A stretch of DNA of 64,000 nt from Platanthera guangdongensis (lineage: Eukaryota > Streptophyta > Magnoliopsida > Asparagales > Orchidaceae), in the NCBI GenBank assembly GCA_039583875.1, contig CM077166.1, positions 78,552,564-78,616,563 of the forward strand. The letters run 5' to 3'. Shown piece after piece: positions 22,569 to 33,894 of the stretch. The notes beneath the pieces are model-generated. The model ran no database searches. It was not told the DNA's origin and saw nothing but the letters and a program-made list of their open reading frames with translations. A program made the position numbers and the translations under genes. Within the stretch, counting starts at the first letter, position 1. Every line of letters begins with the position of its first letter.

Positions 22569-22578
22569 TGGTATCAGA
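22569..22578 (+). other. Gypsy-2 primer-binding site
   Basis: TGGTATCAGA three bases after the LTR end matches initiator tRNA-Met over 10 nt and then diverges. Confidence 0.75.
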
Positions 22579-22790
22579 CTACTGGTTTTGGTCGGTCTTA
22601 AGATGAATTCGTGGGTGAATTCTTTTTAAGGGGTGGTGAGCACATTGTGTCCGTCATCGTTATAACGGTAAAAGAACCCATGAATGTCCACTTAAGAATG
22701 AAAATACACGTGTTTGAGGAACCTACGTGTTCCTATAATTGCTGTTTGCAATTTTATTTGGTCGCTTAACGGGGTTTTGTACCACTATAG

Positions 22791-23533
22791 GTGACCAGAA
22801 GTGGTGTTGGGTCGTCGGAACGTCGAGTTTCTCAGGCTAGCAGTGCACCAGAAGTTGCTCCTGCAACACCTCTATCAGTGGAGAACATACGATTGGTGGC
22901 CGAAGCAGTGTTAGCTGTGATAAATGCGCAGCCTGCAAGGCAAACGCAGCAGCCCGCTCCTGCGATGGAGCAGGAACCTCTTCTAGAGGTTGAGCCGAGG
23001 AGAGTGGAACAGGTGGTAGTGGAGCCGGTGGTGCCAAGGAGGGCAACCGAGGGACAACTCAAGCATGTCATGAGCTTTAGTCCTCCGGTATTCTCGGGGT
23101 TGGGAACCCCATCTCAAGCTGAAGACTGGCTCTCCAGGGTGAAGAGAGTCATGACAGCAATGGAGACGGAGGAGTGGCAAATGACCACCATCGCTACGTT
23201 CCTTCTGGATGGTGAAGCGAGAAAGTGGTGGGAAGGTTTGGAGCTACACCTATTGAGAGGTAGGCAACTTGTTGATGTATCGATGGAGGAGTTCTCGAGA
23301 TTGTTCTTGGCTAGATACCTCCCTTCGGCGCAGAGGATAGCGTTGGAGAATGAGTTCCTGAAGTTGGTACAAGGAGACAGTACCGTGGATGAATATCTCC
23401 ATGAGTTTACCCGTTTGAGTCAATATGCTAGCTCCACCATTGCGGATGAGGAGCGCAAGACGAATCGATTCTACGAAAGGTTGAGAGATAAGTTGAGATT
23501 ACTAATCTCGGGGCCGATAACGCAGGGTTTCTT
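22791..23533 (+). pseudogene. Gypsy-2 gag, N-terminal part, split by Copia-4
   Basis: Open from the ATG at 22,791. Residues 1-80 are low complexity (Ala/Pro/Gln/Glu). Residues 95-240 are the gypsy capsid domain (FSPPVFSGLG, AEDWLSRVKRV, EARKWWEGL, FSRLFLARYLPSAQR, VDEYLHEFTRLSQYA). Ends at ...GPITQGF with TTCTT, the target site of Copia-4. Joining to 29,634 restores the frame (GFLTLVNTAWSLEKDM). Codons upstream of the insertion are undamaged, so the gag was open when Copia-4 landed. Confidence 0.88.
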
Positions 23534-25417
23534 TGTTGAATTCTGTGAAGTGAAAGTGGGTGAATGGAAGGCTTGGGAAACCTATCCGCGCGGACTACGC
23601 GGACTGGGTTGGCGGACTGCTAGGTCGGCAGGGATGTTGCAGGCGGTTTGCTCTGTGGCGGCCTGGGCGGTCTGTTCGCGCGGACTGCGCGGACAGCAGC
23701 GGCGGTCTGACAGGCCAGTGTATGCTCAGCAGGCGGTTTACTCCCAGGAAGTAACCGGGCGGATAGGAATGTTATCCGCGGAGTCCGGCTTGAAGCGGAC
23801 TGAAGAACTGGAGCTCGGCAGACAGGTTTGGCAGATGCCTTGGTCTTGCTCTAGTGAAGCGGCAAGTGAAAGTCGTGGAGACCGCCGGTCAGCGCGGACA
23901 GGAACTGGAGGTCGCCCGGTATGGCGGGCTAGATCCAGTGTCCGCCTGTAAGTGCGGACTGGCCCTTGCGGCCAGTGGGCTGGACTTGGTGGGAACTGAA
24001 CCAAGTCCAGGAGGCTCAGTCCGGGGAGATCGCGCAGTGGAGCGCGGGCTGATTTCTCAGTCCGCCAAGCTTAGTAGAAGTGCTGTTGCCTTGTGTGCTA
24101 GCTTGGAGATATGCGGACTGGAGAATTGCTTGTGCAGGAGCGTGCGGACTGGAGCCAGAGTCCGCTGAGTCCGGTTGAGCCTTGTGATGAGGTTATGGAC
24201 TCAGGGAAGCGGACTGGAGTTCGCTGTATACGCGGACTGGGGTCTGCTGTTAGCGGACTGGATCGACGTGTCCGCTAAGTCCGGAGGTGCCTTGGCAATG
24301 AGGTAATGGACTTGGGATATGCGGACGATAGCCGGGTATCCGCTGAGTCCGGCAGGTGCCTTGATGGCGCGGTTGCGGGCTCGGGTTTTGCGGGCTGATG
24401 CCTTGTCCGCAGAATGGCGGATACGGCTATTATGGAGCGGCTGTGGTGGTCCTGGCTTGGTCTCTGGCGGCAAGGCGGGCTGGATATTGGAGTCCGGCCT
24501 TGGAGAAGCTGGGGCGGACTGGCTATCTGCACAGGGCGGCGAACTGGCATGTGTGTCCGCGGGCTGGCGGACACATAAGTTCTTGCTGCGGGATGTGGCG
24601 GTGATCCTATCGACTAGGGCGGTGACCATACTCATCGTCGTGCCTATAAATAGGACTCATGTCACATCAGAACCAACCAGAGGAACCTAGACCGAAGTAA
24701 GTGAATAGTATCTGAGCTCGCGTAAGTTGCTGCGGCCTGGACTTTGTGTCCGCGCGGATATAGAGTTGACCCGGTTGTGCTGTGCAGGTTGTGCGGATAG
24801 CGCTGGAAAGCCAGGACTTGGCTCTGATTGCGGTCAGGGACAGTGCGGACTCTGCGGTTAAGCAACAGGCGGTAAACAGCAGGTCGCGGATAGCGACCAG
24901 GCGGTCTTCTCTTTGGCAACTTGGTTCGGGGTTCAGGAGGTCGCCTGCATCAGGCGGACTGTTCCATTTGGTGACGCAGCTTGTGCGGTCTGGCGGCGTG
25001 CAGACCGGCGGTGAAGAGCTAAGCATTGGAGTAAGGGTGAGTCCGCGCGGCTTGGGTTGCGGTCTGGCGACCTGGCGGACTGAGCGGACTCCACAGGAGT
25101 AGGTCGGCGGCTTGTTGATTGAGTCCGCGCGGCTTGTTTTTTGTTCTTGTCTTTGTAACTGTCTCTGCTCTCCCGGTGTTGGGTTTTGGTGAAGCATGTC
25201 TCGCCATGTATGTCTCGCCTTGTAAAGAAGTTCGCTCTTGATCAATAAAGAAGCTTGTGCTGCATGTGTTGCTGGTTGTTACTGCTTTGTTGAGATAACC
25301 CTGCTAACTCCACGATCCGGGAAAACTTTCAACATATAAGTGGGCGTATTCTCCTTCGGTTTGTTGAGTTTTCAGCAGGGTATCCAAGGGACGTCTGCGG
25401 TTTGTTGAATTTTAACA
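23534..25417 (+). repeat. Copia-4 5' LTR
   Basis: 1,884 bp, TGTTGAATTC ... TTTTAACA. It is packed with the words GCGGACT and AGTCCGC (about 23,585-24,600 and 25,040-25,130), which pair with each other. Candidate TATA box CTATAAATAGG at about 24,644. The LTR gives long chance ORFs on both strands, which I do not treat as genes. Confidence 0.93.
24644..24654 (+). promoter_or_regulatory. Candidate TATA box of Copia-4
   Basis: CTATAAATAGG in a GC-rich LTR, conserved at about 28,859-28,869 in the 3' LTR. Good match to a plant TATA box; the GCGGACT-rich block lies directly upstream. Confidence 0.55.
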
Positions 25418-25429
25418 TGGTATCAAAGC
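25418..25429 (+). other. Copia-4 primer-binding site
   Basis: TGGTATCAAAGC directly at the LTR end; initiator tRNA-Met type with one difference from the usual TGGTATCAGAGC. Confidence 0.9.
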
Positions 25430-25503
25430 GAGGTTGTTGGAGTGGTCAAGCAGTGCTCAATGGAAGTAGTTGCTCGTCTGTCGAGGAAACCAGTGGTAGA
25501 ACC

Positions 25504-26067
25504 ATGGCAGTGGAGGATGCAAGTTGTCTTGGTATTGATCTTCTTACAGAGGCGAACTGTGAACGGTGGAAGTCCTGTATGAAGAGCTTTCTTCTTGGCG
25601 AGGACCTTTGGGAGGTTGTATGCGGAGCAGGAAGACAAGAGGATACTGCTGGCAATGCTGCGACGATGAGAGCTTGGAAGGAGGCAAATGCGAAAGCGGA
25701 GTCTATTCTCAGGCAGGTGATCTCATCGGAGCTCTTGGACCACATCAGTGGATGTCGGTCAGCTGCGGAGGTTTGGACTTCCCTTGATGGGTTGTTCAGG
25801 AAGAAGGTGAAGGAGGTTGCTGCTGATGATGGTCCCTCTACTTCATATCAGGAAGAAAGGAGTGTTACTCCTAGGCGTGATAGGAAGAGGAAGGAAGGAC
25901 CACGGTGCTATAAATGCAAGCAGCAAGGTCATCTTCGGAAGGAGTGCAAGGTTACCTTGCTCTCGGCGAACGTTGCTCAGGTAGGGAGGAAGGAGAAGAA
26001 CGTAGTTGGGACTTCAACTAGTTCTGGATCTGATCGGCTGGATGCCAGTGATAGTGCAGCTATCTAG
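25504..26067 (+). CDS. Copia-4 gag (short, 187 aa from the likely start)
   Basis: I choose the ATG at 25,504; the upstream in-frame ATG at 25,402 lies inside the LTR. N-terminal copia gag block (NCERWKSCMKSFLLGEDLWEVV), 'RSAAEVWTSLDGLF' near residue 95, then a direct jump to a basic stretch and one CCHC knuckle (CYKCKQQGHLRKEC, encoded at about 25,909-25,950). The central capsid region is missing, so this is an internally deleted gag. It ends at TAG 26,065-26,067, where the family normally has Trp before HERLGH. The next ORF is in the same frame. Confidence 0.72.
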   Translation: MAVEDASCLGIDLLTEANCERWKSCMKSFLLGEDLWEVVCGAGRQEDTAGNAATMRAWKEANAKAESILRQVISSELLDHISGCRSAAEVWTSLDGLFRKKVKEVAADDGPSTSYQEERSVTPRRDRKRKEGPRCYKCKQQGHLRKECKVTLLSANVAQVGRKEKNVVGTSTSSGSDRLDASDSAAI

Positions 26068-27483
26068 CATGAAAGACTGGGGCATGTAGGGATGGACAAG
26101 CTGAAAGCAATGGCGGAAAGAAGACTCGTAAGAGGCTTGCCTAGATTGTCATCCTATGGCGATGGTCGGGGGTGTGCGGAATGTCAGGAAAGTGGAGCCT
26201 ATCGCTTCATGGTCGACAAAGCACAATCCAGGAGTAAAGCACCATTGGCGGTTGTCCATTGTGCTCTGGTGGGACCGACCGTCACGGCCAGTCTTGGAGG
26301 CAGCAGGTTCATGCTGATATTGGTTGATGACTATTCTGGGTATACTTGGGTATACTTTATGAAGACGAAGTCCAGCATGGTACGCTTGTTTGTGGAGTTC
26401 AAGAAGCTTGTCGAAGGCCAGCTTGGCCGGAGGATCAAGGTGTTGAGGACAGGTTTCGGTGGTGAGTTTGACTCAACCGAGTTCTCACGCTTTTGCAGGA
26501 AGCAAGGGATCCGGATGGAGCTTTCTTGTGGACATACTTCACAACAGGGTAGTGTTGCAGCTCGGATGATCCGTTGGTTAACGGAGACCTGCAAGTGTTG
26601 GCTTCGGAGTAAAGGCGTTCCGAAGGCTCTTTGGGCGGAAGGAATGGCCTGTGCTGCTCATGTCATCAACCGGATGCCTCTTAATCCGATCATAGTAAAG
26701 ACTCCTTATGAGCTAATGTTCGGAGTGAAGCCCTCAGTGAAGCACCTTCGGGTGTTTGGATCTACCTGCTATATACACTCTCCGGGTGCTCTCAAAACAA
26801 AGCTAGTCTTTGTTGGGTATGATGAGCAGAGAAGAAGATGGAGGTGTATGGATCCTGCGACGAAGAAACTCATAGTGTCGAGAGACATTGTTTTCGATGA
26901 GTTGACGGCGTATTGGGGTAGCTCTTATGTGGAGCTAGAGATAAGCAGGTTAGATGGTGGGCTGAAGGAGGCTGCTGCTAAGGAAGTGGAGTTGCCTGAG
27001 TCACCAGGTGCTCCAGGTTGTTCTAGCTCCGGGGCAAAGGCGTCAGAGTCGGGAAGAAGGGGGAGCGATGCTCCAGAACCTTCTGGCTCAAAGGCGGAGG
27101 CTTCCTGTTCAGGAAGCAAGGGGAGCGATGTTCCAGGCTGTTCATGTTCAAGAGGGAAGTCTTCTGGTTCAGGTAGCAGGGGAGCGTTGCTCCAGGTGCT
27201 CTTGGTTCCAGTAAGGAGGCGTCTTGTTCAGGGAACAAAGGGAGCATTGTTCCGGGTTTGCCCGGGAACGGAGCTGGTTCAACAGCAGCGGAGGTGGTTA
27301 GCCATGATCAGGTTCTTCGGAGATCGAAGAGGATCAGTAAGCCACCAGCTCGATATAGTGAAGGGAACACGGCGGACTTGGTCCCGTGTTTCCTTGTTAG
27401 CCCTCAGGTCGAGCAAGGGACTTCTGGCTGTGATGACCCCACTAGAATCAAGGAGGTGGTTGACACCAAGTCTGAAGAGGTGA
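26068..27483 (+). CDS. Copia-4 integrase-like protein lacking the D-D-E residues
   Basis: Frame continues from gag after one stop; first ATG 26,092 (463 aa). GAG-pre-integrase/HHCC region (HERLGHVGM...CAECQ), then the integrase core. All three catalytic acids are replaced, counting from the ATG: Ala58 (HCALVGP for H-x-D-x-x-GP, codon 26,263), Gly121 (RTGFGGEF for R-x-D-x-GGEF, codon 26,452) and Ala157 (QQGSVAARM for QQNGVAERM, codon 26,560); the 121-157 spacing is the normal D-35-E. Flanking conserved blocks remain (VDDYSGYTWVYFM, ALWAEGMACAAHVINRMP, KTPYELMFG, HLRVFGSTCY). The C-terminal 170 residues are Ser/Gly repeats (GSKGSDVPGCS type) and a frame-shifted tail. There is no RT. Activity as an integrase is not expected. 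Confidence 0.78.
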   Translation, partial: HERLGHVGMDKLKAMAERRLVRGLPRLSSYGDGRGCAECQESGAYRFMVDKAQSRSKAPLAVVHCALVGPTVTASLGGSRFMLILVDDYSGYTWVYFMKTKSSMVRLFVEFKKLVEGQLGRRIKVLRTGFGGEFDSTEFSRFCRKQGIRMELSCGHTSQQGSVAARMIRWLTETCKCWLRSKGVPKALWAEGMACAAHVINRMPLNPIIVKTPYELMFGVKPSVKHLRVFGSTCYIHSPGALKTKLVFVGYDEQRRRWRCMDPATKKLIVSRDIVFDELTAYWGSSYVELEISRLDGGLKEAAAKEVELPESPGAPGCSSSGAKASESGRRGSDAPEPSGSKAEASCSGSKGSDVPGCSCSRGKSSGSGSRGALLQVLLVPVRRRLVQGTKGALFRVCPGTELVQQQRRWLAMIRFFGDRRGSVSHQLDIVKGTRRTWSRVSLLALRSSKGLLAVMTPLESRRWLTPSLKR

Positions 27484-27748
27484 CTTCTCTCAGAGGCAAC
27501 GAGGCTTGGGCTTCTGGGTCCAAGGAAGTTGGTGATACTCCTATGATGCATGAGTGGAGGTTGAAGCTGAAGAAGGCAGAGGGAAGCATGGCTCCTTTTG
27601 GGAGATGCTGGAGGGCTCCCTCATGGTCCATGATATGCGGGGCGAGGACTATGTCTTGGACATCTCTTCATAGATGCTATCGGAAGGACCAGGTGCAAGG
27701 TTACGGGAGCTGCTGGAGTTATTCACCACTTCTCACTTCAAGGGGGAG
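27484..27748 (+). other. Copia-4 interior remnant and PPT
   Basis: Remains of the 3' pol/noncoding part, not readable as a domain, ending in CTTCAAGGGGGAG (about 27,736-27,748), the PPT next to the 3' LTR. Confidence 0.7.
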
Positions 27749-29633
27749 TGTTGAATTTTGTGAAGTGAAAGTGGGTGAATGGAAGGCTTGGGAAACCTAT
27801 CCGCGCGGACTACGCGGACTGGGTTGGCGGACTGTTAGGTCGGCAGGTATGTTGCAGGCGGTTTGCTCTATGGCGGCCTGGGCGTTCTGTTCGCGCGGAC
27901 TGCGCGGACAGCAGCGGCGGTCTGACAGGCCAGTGTTTGCTCAGCAGGCGGTTTACTCCCAGGAAGTAACCGGGCGGATAGGAATGTTATCCGCGGAGTC
28001 CGGCTTGAAGCGGACTGAAGAACTGGAGCTCGGCAGACCGGTTTGGCAGATGCCTTGGTCTTGCTCTAGTGAAGCGGCAAGTGGAAGCCGTGGAGACCGC
28101 CGGTCAGCGCGGACAGGAACTGGAGGTCGCCCGGTATGGCGGGCTAGATCCAGTGTCCGCCTGTAAGTACGGACTGGCCCTTGCGGCCAGTGGGCTGGAC
28201 TTGGTGGGAACTGAACCAAGTCCAGGAGGCTCAGTCCGGGGAGATCGCGCAGTGGAGCGCGGGCTGATTTCTCAGTCCGCCAAGCTTAGTAGAAGTGCTG
28301 TTGCCTTGTGTGCTAGCTTGGAGATATGCAGACTGGAGAATTGCTTGTGCAGGAGCGTGCGGACTGGAGCCAGAGTCCGCTGAGTCCGGTTGAGCCTTGT
28401 GATGAGGTTATGGACTCAGGGAAGCGGACTGGAGTTCGCTGTATACGCGGACTGGGGTCTGCTGTTAGCGGACTGGATCGACGTGTCCGCTAAGTCCGGA
28501 GGTGCCTTGGCAATGAGGTAATGGACTTGGGATATGCGGACGATAGCCGGGTATCCGCTGAGTCCGGCAGGTGCCTTGATGGCGCGGTTGCGGGCTCGGG
28601 TTTTGCGGGCTGATGCCTTGTCCGCAGAATGGCGGATACGGCTGTTGTGGAGCGGCTGTGGTGGTCCTGGCTTGGTCTCTGGCGGCAAGGCGGGCTGGAT
28701 ATTGGAGTCCGGCCTTGGAGAAGCTGGGGCGGACTGGCTATCTGCACAGGGCGGCGAACTGGCATGTGTGTCCGCGGGCTGGCGGACACATAAGTTCTTG
28801 CTGCGGGATGTGGCGGTGATCCTATCGACTAGGGCGGTGACCATACTCATCGTCGTGCCTATAAATAGGACTCATGTCACATCAGAACCAACCAGAGGAA
28901 CCTAGACCGAAGTAAGTGAACAGTATCTGAGCTCGCGTAAGTTGCTGCGGCCTGGACTTTGTGTCCGCGCGGATATAGAGTTGACCCGGTTGTGCTGTGC
29001 AGGTTGTGCGGATAGCGCTGGAAAGCCAGGACTTGGCTCTGATTGCGGTCAGGGACAGTGCGGACTCTGCGGTTAAGCAACAGGCGGTAAACAGCAGGTC
29101 GCGGATAGCGACCAGGCGGTCTTCTCTTTGGCAACTTGGTTCGGGGTTCAGGAGGTCGCCTGCATCAGGCGGACTGTTCCATTTGGTGACGCAGCTTGTG
29201 CGGTCTGGCGGCGTGCAGACCGGCGGTGAAGAGCTAAGCATTGGAGTAAGGGTGAGTCCGCGCGGCTTGGGTTGCGGTCTGGCGACCTGGCGGACTGAGC
29301 GGACTCCACAGCAGTAGGTCGGCGGCTTGTTGATTGAGTCTGCGCGGCTTGTTTTTTGTTCTTGTCTTTGTAACTGTCTCTGCTCTCCCGGTGTTGGGTT
29401 TTGGTGAAGCATGTCTCGCCATGTATGTCTCGCCTTGTAAAGAAGTTCGCTCTTGATCAATAAAGAAGCTTGTGCTGCATGTGTTGCTGGTTGTTACTGC
29501 TCTGTTGAGATAACCCTGCTAACTCCATGATCTGGGAAAACTTTCAACATATAAGTGGGCGTATTCTCCTTCGGTTTGTTGAGTTTTCAGCATGGTATCC
29601 AAGGGGACGTCTGCGGTTTGTTGAATTTTAACA
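27749..29633 (+). repeat. Copia-4 3' LTR
   Basis: 1,885 bp, TGTTGAATTTTG ... TTTTAACA, aligned to the 5' LTR with one indel near the end. Followed by TSD TTCTT. Confidence 0.93.
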
Positions 29634-30077
29634 TTCTTGACCTTGGTCAACACGGCCTGGTCCTTGGAGAAGGACATGAAGAATGTGCAGGTAAAGAAAA
29701 GCTTGGGCGAGAAGAGGTCGGAGTTCAGAGGGCCGAACACCTCAAAATCTGTGTTCCGAAAGTGGAACAAGAAAGCTAGGACTTTGGGTCTAGCCCTCTC
29801 TGCTGGTGCTTCTGGGGCGACTATGGGTCGGACCCCGGGCGCATGTTACAACTGTGGGAAGTTGGGGAATTATGCCCGTGAGTGCCGGAGCGGACGTCCC
29901 AAGTCCGAAAGGAATCCGGGAGCTACTTACAAAGAGAAGGGCAAGGCGGTGGAGTCAACCGCGTCCCACTATGCTCCGGTCCAACCAAGGGTCTATAATC
30001 TTGGCCAACAGGAGGCCATCAAACAGGCTGATGTGGTGACAGGTACGGTTTACTTTATAGCAAGTCAATTTCTTTAA
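29634..30077 (+). pseudogene. Gypsy-2 gag, C-terminal part
   Basis: Resumes after Copia-4 (TLVNTAWSLEKDMKNVQ). It carries one zinc knuckle, CYNCGKLGNYAREC, in which the His ligand is Asn (codon 29,868-29,870, CAT to AAT). Ends at TAA 30,075-30,077; protease follows in the next frame, so a frameshift separates gag and pol here. Confidence 0.85.
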
Positions 30078-30081
30078 ATAC

Positions 30082-33000
30082 TTGTTATGCACATGTTACC
30101 TTACCACTGCTTGTTTAGGATTTGTTTTGATTTGTGAAAATCCGGCAAGAGCACTTTTCGATACGGGAGCTTCACACTCCTTGTCCGAAGGATTTATATC
30201 ACGCATTGGAGTCCCTTCTTCGATGGCGAAGGATAAGTTGGATGTGTTGTTTCCCAATGGGTGTTCGATGCGCACGGATAGGATCTGCGATGTTAAGATT
30301 CGTATTGGTAATCAGGAGTTCGATCTACAGGCGTCATTACTTCCGTTGGTGGAGTTCGACGTTATATTTGGCATGGACTAGCTCTCGGAGCAGCATGCCT
30401 ATATTGACTGCGGTCGCAAGGAAGTCAAGCTGGGAGCAAGTCGTGAAACGACTTTTATGGGCTTAAAGGGGTCGAGCAAGACGTTGATGTCTGCTCTTCA
30501 GGTGGTGAAGGCGGTTCGTGCCAGTGCAGAACTGTTCTTTACACTAGTGGAGGTTGCAAAGCTGAAGGCCGCATTGGATTGTATTTCAGCGGTATCGGAA
30601 TACCCTAATGTGTTCCCCGCAGATCTTCCTGGAGCCCCGCCTCAGCAGGAGATAGATTTTATGATTGAGCTAGTGCTAGGTGCAAAGCCTGTGTCACGAT
30701 CTCCTTATCGGCTAGCGCCTAAGGAAATGGCGGAGCTGAAAGTTCCACTGCAAGAGTTGTTGGAGCAAGGGTATGTGCGCCTGAGTTCTTCGCCTTGGAG
30801 CGCGCCGGTCCTCTTTGTTAAGAAGAAGGACGGAAGCTTGAGGCTATGTATTGATTATCGGGAGCTCAACAAGTTGACGGAGAAGAATAAGTACCCGATC
30901 CCCCGGATCGATGATCTTTTTGATCAGTTGGTCGGGTCGACGGTGTACTCGAAGTTGGATCTCAAGGCTGGGTACTATCAGCTGCGAATAAGGGAGAGTG
31001 ATATCCCGAAGACAGCGTTCAGTACGAGATACGAGCATTATGAGTTTATGGTCATGCAGTTTGGGCTGACTAATGCGCCATCAGTGTTCATGGATCTGAT
31101 GAACAGGACATTCCGGGAGTACTTGGACCATTTTTTGATCGTCTTCATCGACGATATTTTGGTGTACTCGCAAAGTGAGGAAGATCACTTCAAGCATCTT
31201 CATTTGGTTTTGGAGACGCTAAGGAGTAATAAACTGTATGCCAAGTTCTCGAAGTGCGAGTTTTGGTTATCCTCAGTGGTGTTCCTCGGTCATATAGTGA
31301 GTGGAGAGGGTATTGCAGTGGATCCGGCGAAGATTGTTGCGATACGGGAGTGGCCTGAGCTTGCTACGGTAGCGGAAGTCCGGAGATTTCTGGGGCTTGC
31401 CGGATATTATAGGCGCTTCGTAGAGAACTTCTCGCAGATAGCGTTACCTCTCACTACTTTGACGAGGAAGGAGCATAAGTTCGTTTGGATGCCGGAGTGC
31501 GCGCGAGCTTTTGAGGAGTTGAAGTGTTGGTTGACCACGGCGCCTGTGCTGAGTTCGCCATGTGGGACCGAAGGCTATGAGATTTAGAGTGATGCTTCGG
31601 GCAGAAGTTTTGGTTGCGTGCTACTGCAACACGGAAGTGTGATAGCTTATGGCTCGAGACAGCTGAAAGTGCACGAGAGGAATTATCCGTTCCATGACGT
31701 GGAGTTAGTGGCCGTGATTTTTTCCTTAAAGCTGTGAAGACACTATTTGTACGGTGTGAAGATTGATATCTACACCGATCACGAGAGCCTGAAGTATCTG
31801 ATTGATCAAAAGGATTTGAATATGCGGCAACGTAGATGGATGGAGTTCTTGGGAGAATATACATTCAAGATCCACTACGTGCCTGGTAAAGGGAATGCGG
31901 TTGCGGACGCGTTGAGTCGCCGAGCCCCAGCTCAAGCCAATTGTCTATCGGTGCATGATGAGCTGTTTTTGCGGGAGTTGGAGGCGTTGGAGATTGTTTG
32001 TGTGGATAGGCAATCAAGTGCTGAAGCAGTTCTGAATTGGACTGAAGTCCAATATGACCTGGCTGATCGGATTCGGCAGGCTTTGGATATGGATGTCCAT
32101 ATAAAGCAGTTCATGGTAGAGGCTCTGGATGAGTCAAATTCCCAATTCGTTGTGGAGGACAGATTGCTTTGGAAAGACGATCGTATGTGCGTCCCAAGTG
32201 TGGCTAATTTGCGGGTGGAGTTGTTGTATGAGGCACACCATACCAAGTACTCGATTCACCCGGGGAGCACGAAGATGTACTGCGATGTGAAGAAACTATT
32301 TTGGTGGCCGGGTTTGAAGAAAGATGTGGCGCTCTACGTGGCGAAGTGCCAAATCTGCGCCTTGGTGAAGGCGGAGTGCCAAAAGCCGGGAGGATTTCTG
32401 AAGTCCTTGCCTATTCCGAAGTGGAAATTTGACGACATCTCTATGGACTTTGTGCACGGTTTGCCAAGGACGCAAAACGGGAATGAAGCCATTTGGGTGG
32501 TTGTTGATCGGCTAACGAAGGTGTCGCATTTTATTCCCCATAGGAAGGATGATCCGGTGGAGAAGTTGGCAAAAATTTATGTGGATAACATTGTACGCCT
32601 TTACGGTGTGCCCCGCAACATCATGAGTGACCGAGATGGGCGGTTCATGTCCAATGATTGGAGGCTTCTGCAGCAAATGTTGGGAACAAAGCTGAAATTC
32701 AGCACAGCCTTCCATCAGCAAACAGATGGGCAGACCGAGAGGGTCAATAGAACTATGGAAGACATTCTTCGCATGTGTGTCTTTGATTTTGGGAAGCAAT
32801 GGGAAGACCACCTTTATTTGGTGGAGTTCGCATACAACAACAGCTACCAAGCGAGTATTCAAATGGCGCCCTTCGAGGCCCTATATGGTAGAAAATGTCG
32901 CACGTCGTTGTCTTGGTTAGAAACGGGTGAGTCAAAGTTGTATAAGCGAGTAGAAGTGGAGGATGCTACTTCTTTTGTGAGAACCATTCGGGAGAGGTTG

Positions 33001-33177
33001 CTTATCGCTCAGGACCGACAAGCAAAGTACTATAATGACAAGCATAGGAATGTGGAGTTCGCTGTGGGCGACTATATGTACTTAAAGATCAAGCCGTTCA
33101 AGGGTGTCTCACTGGTGAGGCGATTGAAAAATCTAAGCCCGAGGTACCTTAGGTCGTTTGAGGTTCTGGAGCGAGTT
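30082..33177 (+). pseudogene. Gypsy-2 pol: protease, RT, RNase H, integrase core
   Basis: One frame with three stops: TAG at 30,379 (Trp of FGMDW), TAG at 31,585 and TGA at 31,735 (Trp of SLKLWRH). Protease ALFDTGASHS. RT with [26 protein letters not shown] and FIDDILVYS (about 31,144-31,170). RNase H with SDAS, YTDHESLKYL and the DALSRR tether. Integrase with zinc region (HPGSTKMY...CQIC), D (SMDFVHGL), D (IMSDRDGRF) and E (DGQTERVN), all intact. Ends abruptly at LSPRYLRSFEVLERV, where unrelated copia sequence begins (33,178). Chromovirus (Tekay/Del-like) by overall pattern. The C-terminal module is missing here; a fragment starting at the same point lies on the minus strand at 36,985. Confidence 0.88.
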
Positions 33178-33674
33178 CTTGACCTGAAGTCACAACATTC
33201 ATCAAGTGAGGAAGAGCGTGCTTTGATGCCATCTAAAGTCTTCCTTGAGAAAGGTTGATGATAAGGGTGGTTGTTGGGCATGTTACGAATCATTTGGGTG
33301 TTTGTGTGTGAGCAGATATGGGATTTGTCCTCCTGTATGACAGGAGTTGCATCCATGGGCCCCTTGATGGAACTGGACTGAGAAATGCATGGCCATGCTT
33401 GGTTGAGTCAATATGTGATATTGGACTCACCATTCTCTGGAAGTCCGTCCTGGATCAAGAAACTTGGATTGAGCTATTACGAGGGTGACACGGTCCATGC
33501 CTCTAGTTCTTTCCGGATGTAAGGGACAAAGGGACAAAGACAACGCTGATACATTGGTCATAAAGGCTTATGAGTTATAAACTCTTATTGCTTGGGGAGC
33601 AATGATGCATTGCTAGATGCCGCTCATTGTTTGTGAGGTTTTTGCTTTGATACTTTCGAGATCAAGTGGGAGTC
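33178..33674 (+). other. Copia-3 3' noncoding end and PPT (displaced)
   Basis: Begins TTGACCTGAAG...CATTCATCAAG, similar to the minus-strand sequence at about 37,040-37,080, and ends with ATCAAGTGGGAGTC directly before the LTR at 33,675. No ORF belongs to it: the tail read from Gypsy-2 to 33,258 is a chance extension. Confidence 0.8.
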
Positions 33675-33894
33675 TGTTGGAGTTACCATGATGATCTGGA
33701 AGTGATCAAACATGTAATCTCACTGCCAACGCGATATGAGCCTGCAGGGTCGCACATAAGAGATGTGGAGAAGTTGGATAACTGACTGTGTTGGTAAAGG
33801 TTGCCAATCACCGACCTGAATGGGGGTTGTGGGCAAAGTGTTGCCTTAAAGGATCGTCGGGTTGGGTAAATGTTGCCTTGGAGGGCTGGTAAGA

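Larger units (their letters stand above)
23534..29633 (+). mobile_element. Copia-4: recent non-autonomous copia with open but catalytically altered integrase
   Basis: 5' LTR 23,534-25,417, PBS 25,418-25,429, gag plus integrase ORF, PPT, 3' LTR 27,749-29,633. TSD TTCTT at 23,529-23,533 and 29,634-29,638. The 2.3-kb interior lacks protease, RT and RNase H. LTRs differ by about 20 substitutions and one indel over 1.88 kb by eye (about 99%), the lowest divergence in the window. The element must use enzymes supplied in trans. Confidence 0.93.

Noticed and set aside
24201..25245. Long minus-strand ORFs (144 and 192 aa) repeated at 28,416-29,460
   Set aside because: They lie in the GC-rich Copia-4 LTR, are antisense to it, occur in both LTR copies for that reason, and show no domain.
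33178..33258. Native C-terminus of the Gypsy-2 integrase after FEVLERV
   Set aside because: This is Copia-3 noncoding sequence read by chance; gypsy integrases continue with the YRL...VHDVFHVS module.
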